From positions 806,001-870,000 of the forward strand of contig VWZX01010570.1 of the NCBI GenBank assembly GCA_013399015.1: a DNA stretch of 64,000 bases. The letters are read 5' to 3'. This DNA comes from Galbula dea. Its lineage: Eukaryota; Chordata; Aves; Piciformes; Galbulidae. Positions within the stretch are counted from its first letter, which is position 1, and every line of letters starts with the position of its first letter. Both the position numbers and the translations under genes were made by a program. Shown in pieces: positions 32,609-44,300 of this stretch. Under the pieces are notes generated by a model. It was not told the origin of the DNA. It searched no databases and saw nothing but the letters and a program-made list of their open reading frames with translations.

Positions 32609-32700
32609 ATTCACAAAATCACAGAATTACAGAATCATTATGGTTGGAAAGGACCCTCAAGATCATCTGGTCCAACCGATAACACTGGTTACTCTCTCAG
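32609..32700 (-). mobile_element. CR1 LINE 3' end fragment
   Basis: Plus-strand text ACAGAATTACAGAATCATTA then TGGTTGGAAAGGACC...GATCATCTGGTCCAACC is the reverse complement of a CR1 3' end with its terminal octamer repeats. Less than 100 bases remain. Confidence 0.88.
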
Positions 32701-32782
32701 CAGTTTAGAGTAACTTACTGACAGCAGTGACAATTGGGCTAATTCAATGCTTATTTCGATTTCCAGAATTCCTGTTAGTAGA

Positions 32783-33225
32783 CTATAGAACAATTTTGGT
32801 TGGAAGAGACTTTTAAGACCATCAAGTCCAACTGTTAATCCAGCATTGCCAAGTCACCACTAAACCACGTCCCTCAGCACCACACTTACATGTCTTTTAA
32901 ACACCTCCAGGGATGGTGACTCCACCACTTCCTTAGGCAGCCTGGTCCAGGGCTTGACAACCCTTTCAGGGAAGAAATTTTTACTAGCGTTCAACCTAAC
33001 CATCCCCTGGTGCAACTTGAGGCCATTTCCTTTCATCCTGTCTCTTGTTACTTGGGAGAAGAGAATAACCCTCACCTCATTATGACCTCCTTTCAGGTAT
33101 TTGTAGAGAGCAATAAGGTCTCTCCTTTTCTCCAGGCTAAGGATGCTTGCTGTAAGGTGCTCAATGGGCTTGAGCTTTTTCTGCAGTGTCCCAGGGAGGA
33201 GAAACATGAAACCTGCACCTACAGA
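32783..33225 (-). mobile_element. CR1 LINE fragment with open ORF2 C-terminus
   Basis: The minus strand encodes an uninterrupted 115-codon frame (32860-33207) containing GNGLKLHQG, KNFFPERVVKPWTRLP and VESPSLEVFKRHV. These are the characteristic C-terminal residues of the CR1 reverse-transcriptase ORF. The 3' untranslated part follows to about 32783. It is 5'-truncated. The intact frame suggests a fairly recent insertion compared with the neighbouring copies. Confidence 0.92.
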
Positions 33226-35850
33226 AACTATTTATAAATGCACCTGACTTGGCTTTTGTATCATGTCATCACTGGGATTGGTGCTGTTTGCTTTCTTGCA
33301 TCCTCCTGTTTGGCAGCAAGGAAAGATAATTTCCCATCTGCCAAGGGACTTGTCACACCCTCCTGTATTTGGCACCTTCTGAAGTAATGAGCAATATAAG
33401 TCTTACGAATACATTTTATGGCAGTCTTGGTCAGGTGGAGGTTTAAATTAGATAAGTCAAACTGGATCGTGAGATGCAAATCAGCCATCTCTGATATTAT
33501 CTGGACTACAGCCAGTACACCACGGCATTCCTGCAAATGCACTGCTTCTATGAGGAATAATTACCTGGAGATAACCGTACATGACAAGCGAAAATAGAGC
33601 AACTAAGTAACAGTCCCTTGCCTCCCCTTAAATCTTGCCTCCAAATGCTGAAACCATCAGTGAAGTAAAGGATATAACTAACGTAAAGCAGGTGGTGAGG
33701 ACCAGGCAACTGATGGGGCCCAGGCAGATGTTTTCCACATAGCCTACAGATCTCAACATGGTAGCTTTATCCCGCGTTTTCTTCCCCTTGAATGCAGTCT
33801 CCAACCCAAAGCACACTAGCCCAGTAATATGTATCTCACCACTGGGATCACACTGATCACTGAGTTAACTGAGTTCAGAGCAGTGCCCAGTCGGGAGTAG
33901 CTGGGTTGTGTGTCCGACAGCTGGAGGGCTTCACAGCCCCAACAGAGAAATAGTCAAAGTTATTGAAATAAGTCCTCTGGATAATCAGATATTGTAGCAC
34001 CCTCTTCTGGCTTTCTGCACTTCCAGGGCTGTGACCATTTCTCCTTTTTGAGACCATTTGGCTCACGCTGGTTTACTGGTTACTATTTTGGAGCTGTGAC
34101 TGTCCTGATCCTGTCCCACTTTGAACTATTTCATGTCTTTCTAGGAGAACTGCTTCTCAGACTTGTATTTCCCACACTGAGTCCCTCCACAATTAACCTT
34201 TTTGTGCAACCTTTTTAGAGCAAAATCCCTTTCCTTATTTTTTCCGTCGGTGTTCATGGAAAAAACCCTGACTTCGCACATTTTCTGTGCTTCTGACTGT
34301 ACTGCTATGGAGGAGGTTACCACAAAACCTTGAAATCAGATGGAGGGATCCTGTGCAAGGAACAGGGACTACCGTAGCTTATGGTGGCTCAAGGGACACG
34401 GTGGCCTTAGGAAGCAGCAGAGTGGGGAGGGTCCCCATCACCCTCAGTGCTGCACTAAGGCAGCCAGGGGCCTTTGCACAGGTTTTGGGGCATGCTCCTT
34501 CCCATCCAGTGTCCTCACTGTGAACCCAGACACAGAAAATTATAACTTATAATATGGGTGTACAAAATTCCCTCTAAGAGCTAATTAACTGTGAGGACTA
34601 ATATTTCTGCTTTAGGGTCCACAAGTGTCATTATACCATTATAAAATAAACTCCTGAAAAAATAATTCACTTTAAAAATAATACATTGCTTTCCTTTTAT
34701 CCAGTAGGTTAAAGTACTTTGTTCCTTCGTACCAGCTTTTAATTTTTCATGTCAGGGTGAAAAGCAATTTTTTAATTATAATTTTAATGCATCTGACCAT
34801 ATTTTGTAATGATACATTTTGAACCCAACTTGTAAAGGTGTCAGAAGAAAATATGACTATTCCATAGAAATATCTTAACCAGAAGAATACAGTTGAAATA
34901 ACATAGTGCTTTTAAAAGTGCCAATTATTTATTTTAACTGTGATATTACATCTGTCATTAGCACCATGTGAAATATTTGATGTGTTATTAGGAATGTTTC
35001 AAGTTCATCAGTTTTAATGCTCGTAGAATTTACAGGAACACAAGATACCAGGTTATGGCTGCTCTGAAGCAGGTCTGGAGGCAAATATCAACCTTAAATC
35101 CACTTTAACTAGCTTCCCTTGCTTTCCCCCTTCAGGTAGCAAAGCCACCTCCTCCTGCATCACCCTACATCCCACTGCGAAAGCGGAAAGGGGATTATCT
35201 TTGCCTTGCAGGCGTAGTGGATGAGAAGTGGGGATCACCACATCCTGCTATCAGCAAGCCAGGAGAGGACCTGGATAGCACCCAAGGCAGGAGTGGGACT
35301 GCTTGAGGGGTCTCTGCTTATAAGGGTGCATTGTGGCCTTCCCAGCACCTGCAAGGCAGCTGTTTCCCTGGGCACTGCTGCTGTGTGTTCATGTGCTCTG
35401 AGCCCGAGGCGGTCACAGAACCTTGTCCCCATGCCTTGGGTCCTTGGACTGTTGTTTTTAGGGCCAAGATTGTGTGTGAGCAGGGAACACAGTAGCAGGT
35501 TCATCTGTGGCTGAGGAATTTTCCAAAGACTAACAAGGTGCCTGGCTGCTCTGCCCCTGTCTGCACCCACCTTGCACAATCATGGACTTCAGGTCAGGTT
35601 GCTTACATGTTGCTGGGAACACTTGGCAAATGTTACCCATACTATACTCTGCTTACAGCTTCACGTTGTAGGTCTCATATGTATGTGTTGTATGGCCTCA
35701 TTTCCATAGGATGACCCATGTCTCTCCTTGCAAAGGCAGCAAAACTCTTGAAGTGATTTTTTTTTTCATTTTGGCTGCCTGGCTCAAGCTATGGGGCTTT
35801 AAAAACCACTTAAATCACAGCATACTTATGGATCAGTGATAAGAATCCCA
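33226..35850. other. Intergenic, AT-rich
   Basis: No gene. An exact POU octamer ATGCAAAT is at 33474-33481. The part 34530-35040 is very AT-rich with many TAAT/TTAAT cores and no recognisable repeat. Confidence 0.45.
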
Positions 35851-35854
35851 CCAT

Positions 35855-36352
35855 TCTTGGAGCCCCTATTACAAGAGGGATATGGAAGTGCTGAAGTGAG
35901 TCCAGAGAAGGACCATGAGAATGATCAGAGGACTGAAGCACCTCTCCTATGAGGACAGACTGAAAGAGTTGGGGTTGTTCAGTCTGCAGAAGAGAAGGCT
36001 CTGAGGAGACCTTATTGTGGCCTTCCAGTATCTGAAGGGGGCCTACAGGAATGCTGGTGAGGGACTTTCTAGGATGTTAGGTGGTGATAGGACTAGGGGG
36101 AATGGATGCAAACTAGAGGAGTGTAGATTTAGATAAGATATTAGGAGGAAATTCTTCACTGTTAGGGTGTTGAGACACTGGAACAGGTTGCCCAGAGATG
36201 TTGTGGAAGACCCTTCCCTGGAAGCTTTTAAGACAAAGCTTGATGGGACTCTGGGCAACCTGATCTAGTGGAAGGTGTCCCTGCCAGGCAGAGGAGTTGG
36301 AACTAGATGATCTTTAAGGTCCCTTCCAACTCTGGCAATTCTATGATTCTTG
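35855..36352 (+). mobile_element. CR1 LINE fragment with 3' end
   Basis: About 500 bases of CR1 read on the plus strand. It has the ...GAGGACAGACTGAAAGAG... segment, ACAGGTTGCCCAGAGATG, TTGGAACTAGATGATC, CCCTTCCAACTC and a terminal ATTCTATGATTCT octamer-type repeat. In-frame stops make it a dead, 5'-truncated copy. Confidence 0.95.
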
Positions 36353-36354
36353 AC

Positions 36355-39300
36355 AGCAACAGGAGATCACAGTGAGTGTACTGAGAGGGATACTCATACA
36401 GCACCCAAGAAAAATGTACTCCTACCAAAGGGGTGCTGTGAAGCTGTGAGTGAAAATACAGCTTCATCACTCTCCTGAGTACAGAGTCAGTAGGAAAAAC
36501 TGCTTAGATGCTTGGCAGTCAGACAGGAAAACGAGTGCCTCCTGGAGAACAAAAAAGAGGAGAGGACCAGGATGGAGTACAACGAGGTTTTGATCAGCTC
36601 CAGCAAAACATTACCAGTACCTTCTTTCTTTTCTATGGGAAAAAAGGGTTGCAAAGGATATTGCAGATTTAGATCTCCCTTTGTTATTTGTACCCTGAAA
36701 CTTAGACCTATCTCAACTCTAAGCTAAATCAGAAGTCTCTGGTACTTCGTATTTTCCTTAACACTTTCTGTGACCAGCTCCTAAAGACTCTTTAAAGCAT
36801 CACTTTGAAGTAAAACTCAGAGGTAGTACTTACTCAGACCTTTGGCTCAGTATGGATGTTCACTCAGCACAAATCATTCATTAGCCTTATTAGGTGACTG
36901 CTTTTTGACATATGGCACTGACTACGCAGTAAAGCTTATACACCTAATATGCCTGCACCTTAGCACAGACCTCTTTCGGCATTTCTATCTAAAATTTTCC
37001 CCTCCACCCTTATACCACTCACTATGCCTCCCTGGCTTTGTAAGACCCACAAGCTAGTGCTGGAGGAACACAGCTGACCAGGGGGCTGCCACCTTGATAA
37101 AAACAGCAACAGACTCCAGAAGGGTAATACTTTCTCCCTCTCAGACAAACATCTCTTTCTCCATTTACAGTGGACCAAAGGTCGAAGATAGCTGCTTTAC
37201 CGCTTCCACAGGTCTGCTGAAATGTTATGCCCTGGAATTGCTGTCAAGTTTAATGTTCTCATTTTAAATAATGAAATAGCAATTGTTCCAGCTCTGCAGC
37301 CTGAATGAATTCACATTGAAAAAGATTGAAAATTTTAGGTGAAATTTCACAAACTGCTCGGACCTTCAGCCAGTGGTCTTACTTGAATTAAAAGGAGACG
37401 CTATTTACTTGGAAAACCAAGCACCAGACATACCTGGAGAATTCTTTCTGAACCAAATAGCAATGTATTTGGGAGGAAACTATCAGAATATTTACCCTTT
37501 TGCACAGCTTCGTCAACCTCTTCTTACAACGTCTTGTTAGCTTTTCCCTTTACAGTTTTTGGTATAAATCCTTGGTTCTAAGTTTATGGTTCTCTGACAC
37601 ATTATTGTTTTGTAGAAAGGAAGGTCTTTTTATCTAACACTTTTGAAATACAAAACCTCTTTAATATTGTCGTATTTTTACATAAGGATGATTCCATCAA
37701 CAAAACTCCCATTGACTTTGATGAATATGAGTACCATGGTTGAACTTTAAGCAGAAAACATTATTATGCCTTAAAGGTGACAGTCTGTGCTCACACTACC
37801 TTCTAATCTGGTAGAACTGGTGGTGCCTATCACATGTCCCTTATGAATCACAACCCAGGCCTGTCTGGAGGCCCCTCTGAAATAACTAAGGACAACTTCC
37901 AGCATTTACAAAACAGAGAGCTCCTTCAGAGGTTTTTTCTGTGGTTCAGCTTATAGTTGCTGGGAACAACCCTAGAGGAGCCCTGCTTTTCGTGCTGATG
38001 GGGGAAAGCAGCACCCTAAGGTCCAGCTACGTTTGCGGATCTTGACATTTTTTTTCATTCTCCTCCTGTCAAGTGGAAACTGAGCTAAGTTTAAAGGCAC
38101 AAGGTGTAGCTGTGAAATTGAAGCAGAGCCGATGAGCAGAAAATGAGGAGCCCTAGAGTTACCTTTGGTTTTTCTGGATTTACTTGCATGTCCACAGCGG
38201 TGCTAGGGGTCACAGGTTCACTGCTGCTGCACCAAACCCACTGCAGAGCTGTGCCTAAGCCTGTCCCTAGGGTGTCAAAGTAGCTTATGCTGTGCTAGGA
38301 AGAGAGGAAGAAAAATGTCTCCGTGACTAGTAAGTCTAAAATCTGTATTATTGTCAAAGAAACAATAACGGCATCAGCTGCTGCTGCCCAGGAGCAGAGC
38401 AATGTCATTAACAGCACAGGGCAGGGGACCTCTGGGGGAGGCAGGGCTGCCACCGGCACTGTGTCCCTTCTCTGCAACCTTGGAGGCAGCTGCAACAGCA
38501 GCCAAGCTTGTGGGTCAGTTTCATGGGAGAAACCAGCTGCTGGGAAATGCTTTTCCTTCTCCAAATGACACCATGAACAAACTTATCACCACCCACTATG
38601 GAAAACACAGCGGACTGTGGGGCTTCTCCAGCTCTTACTCAGCTGGCAGTTTGCCTTATGCTTTTCAGAAGACTGTTAGTGGCCATATTTCCAAGCAGCC
38701 CTGTGCTGCTGATTGCTGCTGCCATGCTTCAGACATGTTTGAAATGTCCTTATTTGAATTATGACTTGCAACAGCTGTATTTAAAATCGTATACTTCACC
38801 TTCACTTTCCACAATCGATATTGTTAACAGGGATAAAGCTATGGAGGGATAATAGAAAATATTTACTCATTTCTCTCTGTGCAGCCTTCCCCAACCCTTC
38901 ATTACCATATCCCTGATTTCACTCACCCTCCACTGAGGGAAGCATCTCATTGCTGGATGTGAGCAGCATGAGCGCAGCAGCAGCAGGAGGTGCTGGCACC
39001 TATGCTCTCACAGGAGCTAGAAGAGATGTTCCCAAAGGACCAGGACCTTCCCCTCGCTTGCTCCCCCTGACTACAGGGCCTCACATGTCCCCTTACACCT
39101 TACAGGAGAGCTCACCAAAAAGCCCCCTTGATCTTCCTGTGCATCCAGGTGCTGGTGGGCACTGCTGTGGGGTTCTGAGTGGAGGGCAGGGGCTCCCCCT
39201 TGGAGGGGTGCTGCTCACTGGGCTGATGCTTAGTGCCACCTCCTCTGCCATGTGCCAGGGGAGTGCTCTGCCCACTGCATAGCTGGCTGTACTACCCTGT

Positions 39301-40380
39301 ATAACTACACTGCGTAAAGCCATTAGAGTCCTTCCCAGGTATTCTGGTAAGGTTTTTAAGACCAAACTTATTTGGCGTTAACTGATGCAGCTCCATCAAG
39401 TCAATGGAGTAATGTTGTATAGTAGCTAAAGTTTTCTCTTGATAGTTTCTATAACAGAATATGCAACCCTTCTGATTTCAGGTAGCAGATACCTTAATTT
39501 CCACATTGGCAAGGGGTTGCTTTACTCCAATAAATATTGACCTGCTGTGGTGAAGCATTTTCATTATCAGGATGTATCGGTATAGCATAGACATATTGAT
39601 AGATTTTCAGCTCAATGTTTATATAAGCATTTTACAATGACATATTTTGAACTTACCCTGAGATGTTTCTGAAAATATTTGTGCTGGCAAGGAAGCTGTG
39701 AGCTCACTCAATTATCTCTGACATAGCAAGGGCTGGCAGGATGACCAAAGATTCACTAGTGTTTCAGGCTGTTATCAGTTGTTTTGCATGTACAAGCCCA
39801 AGCACAGGTCAGAAGTCTGTTTGCAGTGGGGTCCCACTTTCAGAATTTGCCCTATAAATCATCCTTCATTTTATCCATTGACATATCATGAGTTACTGAA
39901 GCCTAAAATTCTTATGCTGAAATGTTTTTTTTTTGTTTACTTTTCAGAAATTTCAATATTTATCTTTTGTTCCTCCCAAGGGCTGTGTGGTGGAGGGACC
40001 CAGGCCTCCTGCTTATAAGCAGTCTGACAGTTCACTTCCAAAGGATGATGCTAAGATACACTTCTCCTTCCTTGTGTTTGGGAAATAAAACTCATGAAGC
40101 TGCAGTGTAAAAGCACTCCAAGATGACAAGCAGAATGGTATGTAGACTAAAATATGGGACCTAAATTATTTTAAGTATTTTTTTTCTGTGAGTGCAAGAT
40201 GCATTTATTTTCCTTAAAATGACCAACTCAGCTACCAACCCCCTTTCTGAGCAGGGGGATTTTCACAGGAGTCATCAACCTGGGCAAGGTGATGGCGAGA
40301 ACCTCTGGCTCTGTCTGTACCACTACACAAGTGCATTAAACACTGAAGAAGGAACAGCATATTTTTAAATCGCTGTAATG
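36355..40380. other. Intergenic, no gene seen
   Basis: Only short frames without recognisable domains. No CR1 or RNA gene identified. Confidence 0.5.
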
Positions 40381-41350
40381 GGTGAATTTTAGCTGCTCAT
40401 TGGTGAGAGGCAATTCTCTAATCCCAGAAGAACCAGTATCATTTGAGCTGTCAGCAGCTGGCAGTCAGGATGGATTGTGCTTCTGGCTGTCAGGCAGCGC
40501 TGCAAACCTTGTGGCGGACTTTCCTTCATGACGGCACATTGGTATGTAGGATCCCCAAACTTTTCTGAAACTGTTTGGTTTATCTTGATTAATAAGCTCA
40601 AGTATTCGTAAAGCTGAGGCCTGCCATTAAGGAGGTGATAAGCCATAATTTGTAATAAAAGAGCTACCTTTTCCAATTGTCTTCAGCTGAAGCAGAGAGT
40701 CTCCGTAATGATTTATTGCCTTACTGCCACGCTCTTGATAAGTGGACACCAAATGGCTCCTCATTACTCAAAAGCTCCTCTGATTTCTTGAACCGAAGTC
40801 CTTTCCAAGCTCCACTTAGTCCACTTTCCTTCCGAAGAAAATGAATCAAGGTCCTTCTCTCAGTAGCCTATAAACTATTTTAGCATAAAAAATATCATAA
40901 ATGAGAAAGGAGAAAATCTTGTTTGCTAAAGGGCTGCTGGATGAACTGCCTCTTGCCCTTTTGATAGCATCTTTGAAATGGAAATGGCCAGCTGCCTGAC
41001 CTTCTGTTCAATGACCCTTTTTGTACAAAGTCAAATTGCAGTGGCTTCACAGCAGCAATTCACCTATGGACATAAAGTAGATTTCAGGGGGGTATGGCAG
41101 AGGAGGCTTCTATCTGCAGTTTCTTTAGAATAATTCTTCTGTGTCAGTATTTCCTACATATACATCAAGAATCAAGCTTATAAAATAAATTACTGTTCAC
41201 AAAAGGTATTCAGAATTTTATTTCAGTAGCTTATGTCTCTCTACTTTTTTTATGTTATGGATGTAACAAGCCTTCTTTGAAAATCATTAATCAAAAAGAT
41301 TTAGTATGTGAACAATGTTACGTGCAATTTTGAAAAAAGTCTATAATCAG
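40381..41350. other. Candidate distal non-coding element block
   Basis: Repeat-free sequence with homeodomain-type cores, for example TTGATTAATAAGC near 40585 and CGTAATGATTTATTGCC near 40706. The texture resembles vertebrate conserved non-coding DNA; function is not shown. Confidence 0.3.
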
Positions 41351-44300
41351 TTATTGGATTGTGGCATTAATTATTTAACTCATTTTATTAAAACACAAGG
41401 AAAAAATACAATTCTAGGCAGGATGAAAGATCAGCAAAAAACCCCCAAACCAAAAACACCATGAAAGAACAGATGAAACATCATATTTTGCAATGTGTTG
41501 AGACTTAGGTGCTCAAATTTAGAAATCGGATTCCCATGTGAGATGTCCAAGTACTGTGAAAACCAGCTGCCCTATCCTATTTATGCCTTTGTAGTTTAGT
41601 TTATCACATGATACAATTGCTTTCTAAGAGCAGCCATTCTTTGTTAAGTGTATTTGCCAAATTCAAACCCATTCTTTGAGCTGGGGTAAATCACTTCTGC
41701 TGAGAAGCTGTCCAAGGAGGTTTCCCAGATATTCATAGAAACATCAGACTTGGGGTGCTTGTTGGCAGGCTCCAGATCTAACGTGGGCCACAGTGCAGTT
41801 TCCTCAGCTGAAAATCTGGTCCTTTGCCTTGCACCACCATCACAGCAATTCATCCTTTATCTTTTGGGTCCATGTCTGTTTCTCAGCTGACTGCCAAAGA
41901 TCATACAGCCAAAAACAAAAGAAGAGGGGCATGTGGGTTTTTTTTGAGCAGTACATTTAGCAGTATTATGACTTTGTCTAAAATGATGCCTGGATCATGT
42001 AAGCATAAGAAATCACTCATAGTTGTCAAAAAAATTAGACCCTTAAGGTAGCTAGTATATTTTCTTATTAAGGAGCTGCACTGGTTGTTGTTTTACAGCT
42101 AACAGCTGGTATGTTAAAGCTAAAATCTGAGCGTCAATTAATTCTGTATCAGATCAGCTGAGAAAGACAACTGTGCGCAAGCATATGGTCATTGCAGGAA
42201 TAAGGCTGCTGAAAGCTGAGGGTGTTTGATTGTTTCAGCCTGTTGCTCTTCACTTATGATATTGTAAATGCAACTAAACCAGTCTAATTCATGTAACTGG
42301 CAGTCAGAAGGAGTGTTTAATTGAAGGAGAGAGGAGGGCTGGCAGCACTGGCAGGTTCTCCCGCGGCTGCTTGATGCACAGTGGATTGTGCCCAGTGGCA
42401 AGTTGCCCAGTCTCGTAGCACACAAAAAACCAGTTCATAATTACACCATAATTCAATCTGAAGTCTTGTTTCCAATAAATCCCTCGTGAAATTAGTATTC
42501 CACCTGATGGCAGCCCAGGCAGCTGCCAGCTCTTCCATCCCAGACCTCAGCACAGGAGGAATGCCACAGCGTGAGTGAGTGACAGTCACTCTTGGTGAGA
42601 TTGTGGTGGTGGCCAAGGGGAAAGGCTACTGGCTGGGACCCTGACATGCTGCCATTATGCACTGTCCTCCTGCTCTTTGGGGGTGGGTAGACATGGCTTT
42701 CCTGTTTGGAATTCACTAATGGCTTGGAAATTTTCTAGCTCATTGGTTACAATACAACTTTAAAAGGAGAAGGAAAACAACAAAGCAAAATGAGGAGATA
42801 GAGGACAGAGTAAAAGAGGACCCTCCTTCTGTTCCTGCTGGCATAGGTCAAGACAGGAGAAGTTTTGAGACATAGTCTTGGGCCTCCAAGTTCAAAGGAA
42901 CATCTGTGATTATGTTTTAAACATGTGCTTATGTCCATTCCTACACAACAACACTCTCAAATCATGTGGCAACTGTGTTGAATCCAAACCCATGAATTTT
43001 TATATAGTGTTTTGTAGCAGCTGTCAAATGTTTGATCCAAAAAGTGGTTCAGATGAAATTCAGGTTCCTGATTTCAGAAATACCACCCACAGAATTACCA
43101 CCTTGTTGTATTTTGGTTTCTGAGGTCCTTAAACTTCATTTTCTAAATTAAAATCTCAGTGACCACTGTTCCACACCGCTAGAAGCTCCTCCAGCACAAC
43201 CAGGCTCACTGGGTCAGCACCTCTTTGGGTCCAAGAAGGGGACTGGGACTGCTATGCTTTCCTTTGTACCCCCAAGCCTTGCTTGTGCTGTCTGGTCTCT
43301 CTTTTCACATGGCTGGGGGAGAGGTACTGCCTCTTTTTTCCAGAGAAACCCTGTGGTTAAGGCAGAGATAGACCCAGGTTTCTCCTTTTCTGCTTGAGAA
43401 GCTTGTGTACAGGAGTATTGTACTGAACTGTACTTTTCTATGGGAAAAGCTTGTGAGGAGGCCAGATGAGAAATTGCCATTCACCCCTCCTGTTGAGAAA
43501 TGCAATTTGGAAGGGTCTCTGGAGACAATGAGAGCAGCCATGAGCCTGACCATCTCACTGAGAAAGTAAGGCACTCACCTAAGAGGCAGGACAGGCCCCG
43601 CTGGCTATGCAATTCATTCAAGAGCTGATGTGATTAAAAAAGACACAAGCAAATAGTCATCTGATGTTACTTCTTGTATAAAAGCATCTGAAATACTACT
43701 GACAGAGAATAAAGTGTCTTTTCAAGTCCCATATGTGAAGGACTCTAAAATGGCCAAGAAGTATTTCACAGATGTTTAGAGGAAAATAAAAATCTCTTTC
43801 CAAGCTGAGAACGAGGATGAAATGTTTAGACCAAAGGTTAGTGTCCTCCCATATATATAAACCTCCCAGGTCACCAGCTGTTAAGATAAAAATGTTTTCT
43901 CTGTAGTGGAGCCCCACGAAGCTGTAGTATGGCTGCATTTACAGGAGGAGTAGGGCAAGGGCTCAGATATGCTCCTAAATAGAGTCAAAACAGACTCAGA
44001 CACATCCAGAGAGCAGAGCATGAACCCAGGCTAGCATATGTGTATGGCGTGGATAGCTTGGAGTGGCCTAGGGCTCCTGGGGAGCTGAGGAGCTGGGTGT
44101 CCATCTCTCCAAATAGAGAAGAATTATTAGAAACTTTTCAAGAGAAAACATGTGATTTTTTTTTTCTCCTTGTGTGGAGCTTGTCCCCATCGCTACTGCA
44201 TGGGTAGCTCTCAAGGAAATTCTCAGCACTTTGTCTATGAGACCCATGCAGTTGGGGGGAGGCATACCGCACACTCCTCTGCACCCTTCTGCAGCTGTCC

